From assembly GCF_030530745.1 (NCBI RefSeq), contig NZ_JAUMUI010000008.1:1-64000 (forward strand): a DNA stretch of 64,000 bases, written 5' to 3'. Below are positions 8,494-17,328 of the stretch, piece by piece. Source of the DNA: Neisseria sp. GTDB lineage: Bacteria; Pseudomonadota; Gammaproteobacteria; Burkholderiales; Neisseriaceae. A program made the position numbers and the translations under genes. Under the pieces are notes generated by a model. The model saw only the letters and a program-made list of their open reading frames with translations, did not search any database and was not told where the DNA came from. Each line of letters opens with the position of its first letter. Position 1 is the first letter of the stretch.

Positions 8494-9915
8494 TTACCAG
8501 ATATCGGATTTGATGCGGCGTTTGAGGCCGGGATGTTCGGATAATTTGAATTCGGGCTCCCTGCCCATTTTCAGTTTAGCCAGATAATCTTTCAGCATTA
8601 AAAACACCAGCGGGCTGAGCACCAGAATCGCTATCAGGTTGATTAGGGCCATCATGCCCATAGACAAATCGGCCATATCCCACACCAGCGGCACTTTGGC
8701 CACCGCGCCGAAATACACCATGCCCAGCACGGCCATACGGAAAACGGCCATCACCAGCCAGTGGTTGTTGAGGTATTGGACATTCGATTCGGCATAGGCA
8801 TAGTTGCCGATAATCGAAGAAAACGCAAACATAAACAGCAAAACGGCCAGGAAATCGGCCCCCCAGGTGCCGACATGGTGCACCAGCGCCGCCTGGGTAA
8901 GCTGCACGCCGCTGAGTGCGGATTCTGCCGTGTGCACATCGGAGAGCAGCAAAACAAACGCCGTGCACGAACATACCACCAAGGTGTCGATAAACACGCC
9001 CAGCATCTGAATCATGCCCTGCGACACGGGGTGTTTCACATCGGCCGCCGCCGCCGCATTCGGCGCGGAACCCTGACCCGCTTCGTTGGAATACAGGCCG
9101 CGTTTGATGCCGTTCATCATCGCCGCAGAAATCATCGAGCCGAGCAGGCCGCCGCCTGCGGCTTTAAAGTCGAATGCCGATTGGAAAATCAGGCCGAACA
9201 CGCGCGGCACTTCGCCGATATTCGCCGCCATTATGTAAACCGTCATCAGCAGGTAGAGCACCGCCATAACCGGCACCACCGTTTCGGCCACCCTCGACAC
9301 GCGTCGGATGCCGCCGAAAATAACCGGCGCGGTCAAAATAACCAGCGCCACGCCGATGGCGTGTTTGTTCCACCCCCAGGCCGTTTCGGCGGCCGCCACA
9401 ATCGAATTGGCCTGAACGGCCTCGTAAACCAGGCCGAAACAGAACACCAGGCTGAGCGCAAACAGCACGCCCATCCATTTCTGCCCCAAACCCTGCGTGA
9501 TGTAATAAGCGGGGCCGCCGCGGAAATGGCCGTTTTCGCGGTCGCGGATTTTAAAAAGCTGCGCCAGCGAAGATTCGGCGAAGGCCGAACTCATGCCGAT
9601 AAGCGCGGTTACCCACATCCAGAACACCGCACCGGGGCCGCCCACCGAAACGGCAATCGCCACCCCGGCAATATTGCCCACGCCCACGCGGCTGGCCAGC
9701 CCGGTAACAAAGGCCTGAAACGGCGTGATGCCGTGGGGGTCGTCGCCCGAACGGCGGCCGCCCAGCATGGTCCGCACACTTTGGCCGAACAGGCGCAGTT
9801 GCACGCAGCCTGTTGCCAGCGTAAAAAACAAACCTGTGCCGAGCAGCAGGAAAATCAATATGTCCCACAGCGGGCCGCTGACGGCATTAACCCATTCGTG
9901 CAGAGTTTCGGTCAT
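8494..9915 (-). CDS. Sodium:alanine/glycine symporter family protein (AGCS)
   Basis: The 473-residue protein has the usual length and many hydrophobic segments of the alanine/glycine:cation symporter family (TC 2.A.25). The family hallmark GIKRGLYSNEAGQGSAP lies near residue 270-285, and the N-terminal region GLFFTLATGCVQLRLF is also typical. Family members import alanine or glycine with Na+ or H+ through the inner membrane; the exact substrate is not deducible. The ATG follows a GAGAG ribosome-binding site. The gene stands alone, and its 3' end is partly duplicated downstream. Confidence 0.93.
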   Translation of the reverse strand: MTETLHEWVNAVSGPLWDILIFLLLGTGLFFTLATGCVQLRLFGQSVRTMLGGRRSGDDPHGITPFQAFVTGLASRVGVGNIAGVAIAVSVGGPGAVFWMWVTALIGMSSAFAESSLAQLFKIRDRENGHFRGGPAYYITQGLGQKWMGVLFALSLVFCFGLVYEAVQANSIVAAAETAWGWNKHAIGVALVILTAPVIFGGIRRVSRVAETVVPVMAVLYLLMTVYIMAANIGEVPRVFGLIFQSAFDFKAAGGGLLGSMISAAMMNGIKRGLYSNEAGQGSAPNAAAAADVKHPVSQGMIQMLGVFIDTLVVCSCTAFVLLLSDVHTAESALSGVQLTQAALVHHVGTWGADFLAVLLFMFAFSSIIGNYAYAESNVQYLNNHWLVMAVFRMAVLGMVYFGAVAKVPLVWDMADLSMGMMALINLIAILVLSPLVFLMLKDYLAKLKMGREPEFKLSEHPGLKRRIKSDIW

Positions 9916-10057
9916 AAAAAAGCTCTCTCTTTCATATGTTTTAACTGTTTTTTCAGCAAGTTAGCCAATTATAAGGCCGTCTGAAAAGGCGCATTCTAAT
10001 ATATCGGATACGGATTGCGTAAAAAAATCCTGCCATCATTGCGTTTGCCGCCCGCTT

Positions 10058-10603
10058 TCAGACGGCTTCCCGCAGCGTTTTTTTATGGTTGGCCGACACC
10101 CGCATATAATGTTCGGCCGAATACACCAAAAATGCCTTTTCTTCATCGGTGAGCGCCCTCACCTGCTTCACCGGCGAACCCACATAAAGATAACCGCTTT
10201 CAAGCCGTTTGCGCGGCGGAACCAGGCTGCCCGCGCCTATCATCACATCGTCTTCGATTACCGCGTCGTCAAGAATAATCGTGCCCATACCCACCAGCAC
10301 GCGGTTGCCGATGGTGCAGCCGTGCAGCATCACCTTGTGGCCGACGGTAACGTCTTCGCCGATAACCAGCGGAGAGCCTTCGGGCTTGGCGGCAGTTTTG
10401 TGCGAAACGTGCAGCATACTCAAATCCTGCACATTGCTGCGCGCACCGATGGTGATGCTGTTCACATCACCGCGCAGCACCGCAAACGGCCACACCGACA
10501 CGCTCCCGGCCAGCGACACTTCGCCGATAACGGCGGCGGCCGGGTCGATATAGCAGCTTTCATCAATAACGGGGCGGTGTTCCAAATAAGGGCGGATATT
10601 CAT
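10058..10603 (-). CDS. Gamma-carbonic-anhydrase family protein (left-handed beta-helix)
   Basis: The 181-residue protein consists mainly of hexapeptide repeats (roughly residues 18-125) of the left-handed beta-helix fold, with a C-terminal helix. Histidines at about 65 or 68, 89 and 94 fit the three zinc ligands of gamma carbonic anhydrases, as in the YrdA/PaaY-like group. Activity in this group is variable, so CO2 hydration is inferred, not shown. I chose the ATG at 10603 because AAGGAG lies five bases upstream; a TTG 18 bases further upstream is also in frame but has no ribosome-binding site. It is transcribed apart from the symporter, with a short gap between. Confidence 0.88.
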   Translation of the reverse strand: MNIRPYLEHRPVIDESCYIDPAAAVIGEVSLAGSVSVWPFAVLRGDVNSITIGARSNVQDLSMLHVSHKTAAKPEGSPLVIGEDVTVGHKVMLHGCTIGNRVLVGMGTIILDDAVIEDDVMIGAGSLVPPRKRLESGYLYVGSPVKQVRALTDEEKAFLVYSAEHYMRVSANHKKTLREAV

Positions 10604-10768
10604 GTTTTTCTCCTTCGGCAATTTGCGGAAACGCCGTTTCAGACGGCATGCGGCAATGGTGTAAAATCAAACCGTTCCGGCATTGTAGCCGAAAAAGCGG
10701 CGGCACAGGAAAGCCCCGCCCCGAAGGCCGCCCGGACAGCAGAACCGCCCGTTTCGAAGGAGGCACCC

Positions 10769-10987
10769 GTGCGCTACATCATATTTATCGGCTACTTATT
10801 CGTTACCGTCCTGTTTTCTGCCGCCCAGCCGGATATGGCGCGGGCACTGGTTTATCTCGTGTTTTGGTCGGTGCTGCCCACACTGTTTGCATTTTGGGCG
10901 GTTAAAATCAGCCGCCGCAACCGTTTGGCGAAACTGCAGGAAAAGCAGAAGCAGCCACCCGAATCCGGCAGCCCGCCCCATTCCTGA
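10769..10987 (+). CDS. Small two-helix membrane protein, function unknown
   Basis: A GTG start with a perfect AAGGAGG five bases upstream opens a 72-residue protein. Two hydrophobic stretches (about 2-17 and 24-45) are followed by a basic, then Pro/Glu-rich tail, so it is probably an inner-membrane protein with a cytoplasmic C-terminus. It is not recognised as a named family. The reading frame stays open far upstream, antisense to the gamma-CA gene, but only the GTG has a ribosome-binding site. Confidence 0.7.
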   Translation: MRYIIFIGYLFVTVLFSAAQPDMARALVYLVFWSVLPTLFAFWAVKISRRNRLAKLQEKQKQPPESGSPPHS

Positions 10988-10993
10988 TTACCC

Positions 10994-11022
10994 TTTTCAG
11001 ACGGCCTCCGTTGCTATATAAT
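10994..11022 (+). promoter_or_regulatory. Probable rpsB promoter
   Basis: TTTTCA and TATAAT are separated by 17 bases. The -35 box and the spacer lie inside a DUS (TTTCAGACGGCCT), so the uptake sequence and promoter share bases. The leader to rpsB is about 120 bases, long enough for S2 autoregulation. Confidence 0.65.
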
Positions 11023-11148
11023 CCGCAGGTTTTCGTTTTTGAAAACACTTTTTTATTTTCAACAACGCCCGCACTTTACGCGAAAGGGTGCCGCCGCAAG
11101 GCGGTTCTATGCGTGAAAGTGTATGCCTTAACCCTTTAAAGGAAAAAC

Positions 11149-11874
11149 ATGTCTCAAATCACCATGCGCCAGATGCTCGAAGCAGGCGTCCACTTCGGCC
11201 ACCAAACCCGCTACTGGAACCCGAAAATGGAGCAATACATTTTCGGCGCGCGCAACAAAATCCATATCGTCAACCTTGAAAAAACCCTGCCGCTGTTCCA
11301 AGAGGCCCAAGAAGCCGTTCGCCGTCTGGTTGCCAACAAAGGCACCGTGCTGTTTGTGGGCACCAAGCGCCAGGCCCGCGAAATCGTGCGCGAAGAAGCC
11401 GTCCGCGCCGGTATGCCTTTCGTCGACCAGCGCTGGCTGGGCGGCATGCTCACCAACTACAAAACCGTGAAGCAGTCGATCAAACGCCTCGAAGAAAAAA
11501 CCGCAGCCTTGGAAAACGCTGCCGAGAGCGGTTACAGCAAAAAAGAAATCCTCGAAATGCAGCGCGACGTTGAAAAACTGGAGCGCTCTTTGGGCGGTAT
11601 CAAAAACATGAAAGGCCTGCCCGACGCCATTTTCGTGATTGACACCGGCTATCAGAAAGGCACGCTGGTAGAAGCCGAAAAACTGGGCATCCCCGTGATT
11701 GCCGTGGTAGATACCAACAACAGCCCCGACGGCGTGAAATACGTTATCCCCGGCAACGACGACTCTGCCAAAGCCATCCGCCTCTACTGCCGCGGCATCG
11801 CCGATGCCGTTTTGGAAGGCAAAAACCAGGCCTTGCAGGAAACCGTGGCAGCCGCCCAAGCCGCTGCCGAATAA
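11149..11874 (+). CDS. rpsB: 30S ribosomal protein S2
   Basis: The 241-residue protein has the S2 opening ([21 protein letters not shown]) and the conserved [11 protein letters not shown] segment near residue 95. It belongs to the 30S subunit, at the junction of head and body. AAAGGA lies just ahead of the ATG. The partner gene tsf follows after 150 bases containing a terminator-like hairpin, the same rpsB-tsf arrangement as in most Proteobacteria. Confidence 0.98.
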   Translation: MSQITMRQMLEAGVHFGHQTRYWNPKMEQYIFGARNKIHIVNLEKTLPLFQEAQEAVRRLVANKGTVLFVGTKRQAREIVREEAVRAGMPFVDQRWLGGMLTNYKTVKQSIKRLEEKTAALENAAESGYSKKEILEMQRDVEKLERSLGGIKNMKGLPDAIFVIDTGYQKGTLVEAEKLGIPVIAVVDTNNSPDGVKYVIPGNDDSAKAIRLYCRGIADAVLEGKNQALQETVAAAQAAAE

Positions 11875-11887
11875 GGCTCATTGAAAC

Positions 11888-11909
11888 AAGGGGCGGCATG
11901 CCCCTTTTT
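11888..11909 (+). terminator. Hairpin between rpsB and tsf (attenuator)
   Basis: AAGGGGC and GCCCCTT form a 7-bp stem with a 5-base loop, followed by T residues. It probably ends part of the rpsB transcripts and so sets the S2:EF-Ts ratio. Confidence 0.7.
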
Positions 11910-12024
11910 CTGAAACAGGCCGCCTGAACATGCTTTCAGAAACACCGCAAACTTTTTCAGACGGCCCCAAGGTTCCCAAACGCGGCCCGATTGCCGCGCC
12001 CTCAAAAATTCTAGGAGATTCAAA

Positions 12025-12879
12025 ATGGCAGAAATTACTGCAAAAATGGTTGCCGACCTGCGCGCCGCCACCGGTTTAGGTATGATGGAATGCAAAAAAG
12101 CGCTGGTTGAAGCCGAAGGCAACATGGAAAAAGCCGAAGAAATCCTGCGCATCAAATCCGGCGCCAAAGCCGGCAAACTGGCAGGCCGCACCGCCGCCGA
12201 AGGCGTGTTGGCGTTCGCCATCGAAGGCAGCACCGGCGCGCTGGTGGAAGTGAACTGCGAAACCGACTTCGTTGCCAAAGACGCCGGCTTCGTGGCTTTC
12301 GCCAACTCCGTAGCCAAAACCGCCGCCGCCAAAAAACCGGCCACCGTTGAAGAGCTGAGCGCGCTGGTTGAAGAAGAACGCAAAGCCATCATCGCCAAAC
12401 TGGGCGAAAATATGTCCGTGCGCCGTTTCGAAGTTATCGAAACCCCCAACAGCCTCACCGCCTATATCCACGGCGCGCTGGCTACCGAAGGCGTTTTGGT
12501 CGAATACAAAGGATCCGAAGACATCGCCCGCAAAGTAGGCATGCACATCGTTGCCGCCAAACCGCAATGCGTGAGCGAAGCCGAAGTAGATGCCGAAACC
12601 GTTGAAAAAGAACGCCACATCTACACCCAGCAAGCCATCGAATCCGGCAAACCCGCCGATATCGCGGCCAAAATGGTTGAAGGCCGCATCAAAAAATTCC
12701 TGGCCGAAATCACCCTCAACGGCCAAGCGTTCGTGATGAACCCCGACCAAACCGTTTCCCAGTTCCTGAAAGAGAACGGCACCGAAGTTGTGCGTTTCGT
12801 GCGTTATAAAGTGGGCGACGGCATCGAGAAAAAAGAAGTCGACTACGCCGCCGAAGTAGCCGCCGCCGCCAAGGTGTAA
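12025..12879 (+). CDS. tsf: Translation elongation factor Ts
   Basis: The 284-residue protein begins with the EF-Ts signature: a UBA-like domain with [16 protein letters not shown] (about 12-27) and the core motif [13 protein letters not shown] (near 75). It exchanges GDP for GTP on EF-Tu in the cytoplasm. A GGAGA ribosome-binding site precedes the ATG. It lies between rpsB and pyrH; a terminator follows, so pyrH has its own promoter. Confidence 0.98.
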   Translation: MAEITAKMVADLRAATGLGMMECKKALVEAEGNMEKAEEILRIKSGAKAGKLAGRTAAEGVLAFAIEGSTGALVEVNCETDFVAKDAGFVAFANSVAKTAAAKKPATVEELSALVEEERKAIIAKLGENMSVRRFEVIETPNSLTAYIHGALATEGVLVEYKGSEDIARKVGMHIVAAKPQCVSEAEVDAETVEKERHIYTQQAIESGKPADIAAKMVEGRIKKFLAEITLNGQAFVMNPDQTVSQFLKENGTEVVRFVRYKVGDGIEKKEVDYAAEVAAAAKV

Positions 12880-12893
12880 ACCGCCGCGTAACA

Positions 12894-12936
12894 AAAAAGC
12901 ACTCGGATTCATGCAGAATCGGGGTGCTTTTTTTTG
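12894..12936 (+). terminator. Intrinsic terminator after tsf
   Basis: AAAAAAGCACTCGGATTC pairs with GAATCGGGGTGCTTTTTT around a short loop, giving a long stem and a run of eight T residues. Confidence 0.9.
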
Positions 12937-12957
12937 AAAGCAGTTTTGCACAACACT

Positions 12958-12985
12958 TTGAAAACCAATAAGAACACACTACAAT
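12958..12985 (+). promoter_or_regulatory. Probable pyrH promoter
   Basis: TTGAAA and TACAAT are separated by 16 bases. They lie directly after the tsf terminator and about 100 bases ahead of pyrH. Confidence 0.6.
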
Positions 12986-13081
12986 CACATTGTTTGCGGA
13001 AAACGTTGCCGCCGAATATCGAAAAGGCCGTCTGAAACCGTTCGGACGGCCTCCCCAAACCCGAAGAAAGCAAGGTATCCC

Positions 13082-13804
13082 ATGACACAGCAAACCACCA
13101 AATACAAGCGCGTTTTATTGAAACTTTCCGGCGAAGCCCTGATGGGCAAAGACGCCTTCGGCATCAACCGCGACACCATCATGCAGATTGTCGGCCAAGT
13201 GAAAGAAGTGGCCGATATGGGCGTGCAGGTGGCCGTGGTTATCGGCGGCGGCAACATCTTCCGCGGCGTGGCCACCCAGGCGCAGGGCATGGACCGCGCC
13301 ACCGCCGACTATATGGGCATGATGGCCACCGTGATGAACGCGCTGGCCCTGAAAGACGCCTTCGAATCGCTCGGTATCAAAGCCCGCGTGCAATCCGCCC
13401 TTTCCATGCAGCAAATCGCCGAAACCTACGCACGCCCCAAAGCCATCCAATATCTCGAAGAAGGCAAAGTGGTGATTTTCGCCGCCGGCACCGGCAACCC
13501 CTTCTTCACCACCGACACCGCCGCCTCGCTGCGCGGCGCCGAAATGAACTGCGACATCATGCTCAAAGCCACCAATGTCGACGGCGTATATACCGCCGAT
13601 CCGAAAAAAGACCCCTCCGCCACCCGCTATCAAACCATCACCTTCGACGAAGCCATCAGCAAAAACCTGCGCGTGATGGACGCCACCGCTTTCGCCCTCT
13701 GCCGCGAGCAGAAGCTGAACATCGTCGTGTTCGCCATCGCCAAAGAAGGCGCCCTCAAACGCGTGATTGCCGGCGAAGACGAAGGCACGCTGGTGCATTG
13801 CTGA
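13082..13804 (+). CDS. pyrH: Uridylate kinase (UMP kinase)
   Basis: The 240-residue member of the amino-acid-kinase fold makes UDP from UMP and ATP. Visible motifs are KLSGEALMG near residue 15, the GGGN glycine loop in [10 protein letters not shown] near 57, and the DPKKDPSA segment that follows the nucleotide-binding region near 180. Bacterial PyrH is a cytosolic hexamer. The ATG follows a weak AAGG site. It is monocistronic here, closed by a DUS inverted pair. Confidence 0.97.
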   Translation: MTQQTTKYKRVLLKLSGEALMGKDAFGINRDTIMQIVGQVKEVADMGVQVAVVIGGGNIFRGVATQAQGMDRATADYMGMMATVMNALALKDAFESLGIKARVQSALSMQQIAETYARPKAIQYLEEGKVVIFAAGTGNPFFTTDTAASLRGAEMNCDIMLKATNVDGVYTADPKKDPSATRYQTITFDEAISKNLRVMDATAFALCREQKLNIVVFAIAKEGALKRVIAGEDEGTLVHC

Positions 13805-13836
13805 TTTTGAGTTTGAGATTCAGTTTGAGATAAAGC

Positions 13837-13869
13837 AAAAGCCGTCTGAAAGATTTTCAGACGGCTTTA
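13837..13869. terminator. DUS inverted pair between convergent genes
   Basis: AAAGCCGTCTGAAA and TTTCAGACGGCTTT face each other across a few bases, giving a stem with A and T flanks on both strands. It can terminate pyrH and the convergent lipoprotein gene. Confidence 0.75.
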
Positions 13870-13881
13870 TATTCGGTTAGG

Positions 13882-14148
13882 TTAATTTGCTTTTTGGCAG
13901 CGGACTATCATGCTGATGGTACGAAAATCCGGGGTACTGGTATTGTGGGTAACGTATCCGGACGGGCAAACTTCCTGGGCCTTTTGTATCGCCATTCTTT
14001 CACACATCATACCGCAATAGTTGCCGGTGATTTGAACCAGATCACCTTTCTCATTTGTTTCGATAAAATTCGATGAAATAGTCGGAGCGTGAATAACGCA
14101 GCCTTGCAAAACAAACAGCATCAAGGAGAACATGATAAGTTTTTTCAT
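13882..14148 (-). CDS. Small cysteine-rich lipoprotein, function unknown
   Basis: The 88-residue protein has a lipoprotein signal with lipobox LQGC, so Cys17 would be lipidated. Four more cysteines follow (NYCGMMCERM, a later EVCPS and a C-terminal VRCQ), which could form two disulphides in the periplasm. AGGAGG lies just ahead of the ATG. No family is recognised. The start overlaps the stop of a possible 26-residue ORF upstream. Confidence 0.75.
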   Translation of the reverse strand: MKKLIMFSLMLFVLQGCVIHAPTISSNFIETNEKGDLVQITGNYCGMMCERMAIQKAQEVCPSGYVTHNTSTPDFRTISMIVRCQKAN

Positions 14149-14225
14149 TTTTTCCCGCCTCCTGAAAAATTGCCTGTTTTGCCCGGCCGATTGGGGTTAG
14201 AGTTACCTGTTTGACTGACTGCCAT
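14145..14225 (-). CDS. Possible 26-residue ORF coupled to the lipoprotein gene
   Basis: An ATG preceded by AAAGGA opens a 26-codon frame (MAVSQTGNSNPNRPGKTGNF, then a Gly/Lys tail). Its TGA overlaps the lipoprotein ATG as ATGA, and its last codons contain the lipoprotein ribosome-binding site. A good start signal and an exact stop-start overlap suggest translation and coupling. The peptide is polar, glycine- and asparagine-rich, and matches nothing I know. It could be a chance ORF. Confidence 0.4.
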   Translation of the reverse strand: MAVSQTGNSNPNRPGKTGNFSGGGKK

Positions 14226-14318
14226 AATATTTCCTTTACCATGGAAAAAGAAAGGGTGTTTGCCAAGAATCGGCAGCTGGGATAATATCCGTCGAAGTTT
14301 AGGAATTCCATTATGAAA

Positions 14319-14357
14319 ACCGGTTATAAATCTCTTTTTGCGGTTTTAATAACCGGT
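14319..14357 (+). promoter_or_regulatory. Candidate operator of the XRE regulator
   Basis: Two related palindromic sites, AAACCGGTTAT and ATAACCGGTATT, are spaced about 30 bases centre to centre, close to three helical turns, and form a larger inverted repeat. They end about 25 bases ahead of the regulator start, where an autoregulatory operator would be expected. Confidence 0.5.
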
Positions 14358-14382
14358 ATTCGGCACATGAGATGTTTAAATT

Positions 14383-14793
14383 ATGGCAGTCAACGACAAG
14401 GTGCGCGCTTTGCGCGAATTAAATAATTGGTCGCAGGAAGAAATGGCGGAGCGGATGAATATTTCGGAAAGCAGCTACTCGCGTTTGGAGCGTGGGGAAA
14501 GCAGGCTGGATTTGGCCAAATTGGAAAAACTGGCCGCTATTTTTAAAATAGACATCGGCGAACTGGTCGCTTCAGACGGCAAGGGTTTGATTTGCCTGAA
14601 TGGGGAAAACAGCGGCAATCATGCCAGTTACTATATAAACACCGCTTCTGAAAATCTGATGCTTGAGATCGAAAAGGTAAAACTCGAATTGAAACACACC
14701 CTCGAAGTGGTGGGCTACAAAGATCAAATCATCATCCAGAAAGACAATGAAATTGCGGCATTAAAGCGGTTGATTGAAGCATTGCCGAAATAA
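14383..14793 (+). CDS. XRE-family helix-turn-helix regulator with C-terminal coiled coil
   Basis: The 136-residue protein has an N-terminal Cro/C1-type HTH at about 6-62 (NWSQEEMAERMNISESSYSR is the helix-turn-helix core). A linker and a Lys/Glu/Leu-rich helix at about 88-134 follow and probably serve dimerisation. This plan resembles small prophage- or element-derived repressors common in Neisseria. Targets are unknown; the dyad upstream suggests self-regulation, and the divergent lipoprotein gene could be under the same control. The coding region contains a DUS core in frame. Confidence 0.85.
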   Translation: MAVNDKVRALRELNNWSQEEMAERMNISESSYSRLERGESRLDLAKLEKLAAIFKIDIGELVASDGKGLICLNGENSGNHASYYINTASENLMLEIEKVKLELKHTLEVVGYKDQIIIQKDNEIAALKRLIEALPK

Positions 14794-14799
14794 AACCGC

Positions 14800-14835
14800 A
14801 AAGGCCGTCTGAAAAAACATATTCAGGCGGCCTTT
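14800..14835 (+). terminator. DUS inverted pair after the XRE gene
   Basis: AAAGGCCGTCTGAA pairs imperfectly with TTCAGGCGGCCTTT (a one-base DUS variant), giving a stem followed by T residues. Confidence 0.65.
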
Positions 14836-14895
14836 CAATATCCGGCCTCCCCCTTCGGTTCAAACCGGCGCCCCCCTGCCCGCCGCCCGGCAAAC

Positions 14896-14924
14896 TTGTC
14901 GGAAACCGCCAAGCGCGGTACTAT
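14896..14924 (+). promoter_or_regulatory. Possible frr promoter
   Basis: TTGTCG and TACTAT lie 17 bases apart, roughly 95 bases ahead of frr. Each box matches four of six consensus bases. Confidence 0.4.
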
Positions 14925-15019
14925 GACCCGTTATTCTCAAACACAGGCCGCCCCGGCTGGGGCTTTCAGACGGCCTTTGCCTTTATCTGATTGATTTTAT
15001 TATATTTGAAAGTGAAACA

Positions 15020-15577
15020 ATGATTAACGACATTCAAAAAACCGCCGAAGGCAAAATGCAGCGTTCGCTTGAAGTTTTGCGCGAAAACCTGGCCAAGGTG
15101 CGCACCGGCCGCGCCCATACCGGCCTGCTCGACCAAGTGGAAGTGGAATACTACGGCAGCCCCGTGCCCGTGAGCCAGGTGGCCAATGTTACGCTGATCG
15201 ACGCGCGCACCATCGGTGTGAAGGTATATGAGAGCAATATGGCCGCCGCGGTAGAAAAAGCCATCCGCGATTCCAACCTGGGCCTGAACCCCGCCGCCAT
15301 GGGCGACGTTATCCGCGTGCCCATGCCCATGCTTACCGAAGAGCGCCGCAAAGATTTAATCAAAGTGGTGCGCGGCGAAGCCGAAGAAGGCCGTGTGGCC
15401 ATCCGCAACGTGCGCCGCGATGCCAACAACGACTTCAAACGCCTGCTGAAAGACAAAGAAATCTCCGAAGACGATGCGCGCCGCGGCGAGGAGCAGATCC
15501 AGAAGCTTACCGACAAATACATTGCCGAAGCCGATAAAATGCTCTCGGCCAAAGAAGAAGACCTGATGGCGATTTAA
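15020..15577 (+). CDS. frr: Ribosome recycling factor
   Basis: The 185-residue protein has the usual length for RRF. The family signature LRTGRA-like stretch appears as [14 protein letters not shown] near residue 27, and the C-terminal helix includes [15 protein letters not shown] near 137. With EF-G it splits the post-termination ribosome in the cytoplasm. The ATG follows a purine-rich GAAAGTGAAAC. It opens the long plus-strand run that leads to uppS, cdsA and the envelope genes. Confidence 0.98.
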   Translation: MINDIQKTAEGKMQRSLEVLRENLAKVRTGRAHTGLLDQVEVEYYGSPVPVSQVANVTLIDARTIGVKVYESNMAAAVEKAIRDSNLGLNPAAMGDVIRVPMPMLTEERRKDLIKVVRGEAEEGRVAIRNVRRDANNDFKRLLKDKEISEDDARRGEEQIQKLTDKYIAEADKMLSAKEEDLMAI

Positions 15578-15650
15578 TGCCCCAAGGCCGTCTGAAAGCC
15601 GGGCGAAGCCTTTTGCCTTATTTTCAGACGGCCTGCCGCAAGGAATGCAC

Positions 15651-16400
15651 ATGAAAAGCAGCACGCAAACCGTCTTGGAATACACCCGCATCCCGCGCCA
15701 TATCGCCGTGATTATGGACGGCAACGGCCGCTGGGCGAAAAAGCGCCTCCTGCCCCGCGTGATGGGGCACAAACGCGGTCTTGATGCGCTGGAAAACATG
15801 GTTAGGCGCTGTGCGGAACTGGGGGTGCAATATTTAACCGTGTTTGCTTTTTCTACCGAAAACTGGCGCCGCCCAGAAGACGAAGTGTCGTTTCTGATGG
15901 GGCTGTTTCTGCAGGCCCTGCAAAAACAGGTGCAGCGCCTGCATGAAAACAATATGCGCGTAAAAGTGATCGGCAACCGCAGCCGCTTCAGCGAACCGAT
16001 ACGGCAGGGTATCGAGGCGGCCGAGGCGCTGACTGCGGCCAACACCGGCCTCACCATCACCGTGGCGGCCGATTACGGCGGCCGCTGGGATATCCTGCAG
16101 GCCGTCGGCAAGCTGGTGGCTGAAGGTGCGGCCGAAGTAACCGAAGATGCTCTGGCCAAACACCTGATGCTGGCCGGGGCGCCCGAGCCGGATCTGTTTA
16201 TCCGCACTGCGGGGGAAACCCGCATCAGCAATTTCCTGCTGTGGCAGATAGCTTATACCGAGCTGTATTTCACCGACACCCTGTGGCCGGATTTCGACGA
16301 TGCCGAGCTGGATAAGGCCATACGTTCTTTCCAAACCCGCGAAAGGCGCTTCGGCCGCACCAGCGACCAGCTCCCCCCCGAACAGCAACGGAGCGAATGA
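15651..16400 (+). CDS. uppS: Undecaprenyl (isoprenyl) diphosphate synthase
   Basis: The 249-residue cis-prenyltransferase condenses FPP with isopentenyl diphosphate units to give undecaprenyl diphosphate, the carrier for peptidoglycan and O-glycan building. The catalytic motif IMDGNGRWAKKR (Asp23) and the C-terminal PDLFIRTAGETRISNFLLWQ motif are clear. I place the start at the ATG with AAGGA seven bases upstream; an ATG six bases earlier is too close to that site. Its TGA overlaps the start of cdsA, which indicates coupling. Confidence 0.96.
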   Translation: MKSSTQTVLEYTRIPRHIAVIMDGNGRWAKKRLLPRVMGHKRGLDALENMVRRCAELGVQYLTVFAFSTENWRRPEDEVSFLMGLFLQALQKQVQRLHENNMRVKVIGNRSRFSEPIRQGIEAAEALTAANTGLTITVAADYGGRWDILQAVGKLVAEGAAEVTEDALAKHLMLAGAPEPDLFIRTAGETRISNFLLWQIAYTELYFTDTLWPDFDDAELDKAIRSFQTRERRFGRTSDQLPPEQQRSE

Positions 16401-17197
16401 TGCTGAAACAACGCGTTATCACGGCCCTGGTTTTGCTGCCCTTGATGTTGGGCATGCTGTTTTGGGCTTCAGACGGCCTGTGGGCGGCTTTCAGCGGCCT
16501 GATCGCCTTGTTGGCGCTGTGGGAATACGCCCGCATGAGCGGCATGGAAAAAACGCAAAACCACCACTATCTTGCCGCCACCGCCGTGTTCGGCATCACC
16601 GCCTATGCCGGCGGCTGGCAGCTTCCCGCGGTTTCGTGGCTGGCGGTGCTGGCGTTTTGGCTGCTGCTGATGCCTTTGTGGCTGTATAAGAAATGGCCGC
16701 TCAAAGCCGATTGGAAAGCCTACGCCACCGGCCTGATGCTGATGCTGCCTTTTTGGTTTGCACTGGTTTCGCTGCGCCCGGGTGCCGAATCGGCCGTATC
16801 GCTGCTGGCCATCATGGGCTTGGTGTGGGTGGCCGACATCGCCGCTTATTTCTGCGGCAAAGCCTTCGGCAAACACAAGCTCGCCCCCGCCATCAGCCCG
16901 GGCAAAAGCTGGGAAGGCGCGCTCGGCGGCGCATTGTGCGTGGCCGTTTATATGATTTGGGTGAACGGCGCAGGCTGGCTGGCTTTCGACGTTTCATGGT
17001 TCGGCGCCGTGCTCACCGGCTGGGTGCTGACCGCCGTGAGCATAGGCGGCGACCTGCTCGAGAGCTGGTTCAAACGCTCGGCGGGCATCAAAGACAGCAG
17101 CAACCTGCTGCCCGGCCACGGCGGCGTGTTCGACCGTGTGGACAGCCTGATTGCCGTGTTGAGCGTGTATGCGGCCATGATGGCGTTGCTTGGCTGA
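16397..17197 (+). CDS. cdsA: Phosphatidate cytidylyltransferase
   Basis: The 266-residue membrane protein has several hydrophobic segments and the C-terminal CDS signature KRSAGIKDSSNLLPGHGGVF (about 225-244). It converts phosphatidate and CTP to CDP-diacylglycerol, the precursor of all phospholipids, at the inner membrane. Two in-frame ATGs stand back to back; the first overlaps the uppS stop and the second is better spaced from GGAG. A DUS core lies within the coding region near the N-terminus. Confidence 0.95.
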   Translation: MMLKQRVITALVLLPLMLGMLFWASDGLWAAFSGLIALLALWEYARMSGMEKTQNHHYLAATAVFGITAYAGGWQLPAVSWLAVLAFWLLLMPLWLYKKWPLKADWKAYATGLMLMLPFWFALVSLRPGAESAVSLLAIMGLVWVADIAAYFCGKAFGKHKLAPAISPGKSWEGALGGALCVAVYMIWVNGAGWLAFDVSWFGAVLTGWVLTAVSIGGDLLESWFKRSAGIKDSSNLLPGHGGVFDRVDSLIAVLSVYAAMMALLG

Positions 17198-17328
17198 AAT
17201 AAACCCAAGCTGATACGGCGTTGATGCGCCTTGTTTCGGCTTTTGTTTATCCGCTATATATAGGCCGTCTGAAACCAAACGTAGGCCGCATCGTGTTTTC
17301 AGACGGCCTGAATCAAAAGAACCAAACC

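Larger units (their letters stand above)
8229..8583. repeat. Direct duplication, copy B (original locus)
   Basis: This copy is continuous with the intact symporter gene and so is probably the parent of 7747-8096. It holds palindromic element copy 4, the DUS inverted pair at 8341-8367, the symporter terminator and the symporter 3' end. Confidence 0.88.

Noticed and set aside
14051-14311. 86-codon minus-strand frame upstream of the small lipoprotein
   Set aside because: It overlaps the lipoprotein in another frame, has no ribosome-binding site and no signal or domain; the 26-codon frame with ATGA overlap is the better candidate.
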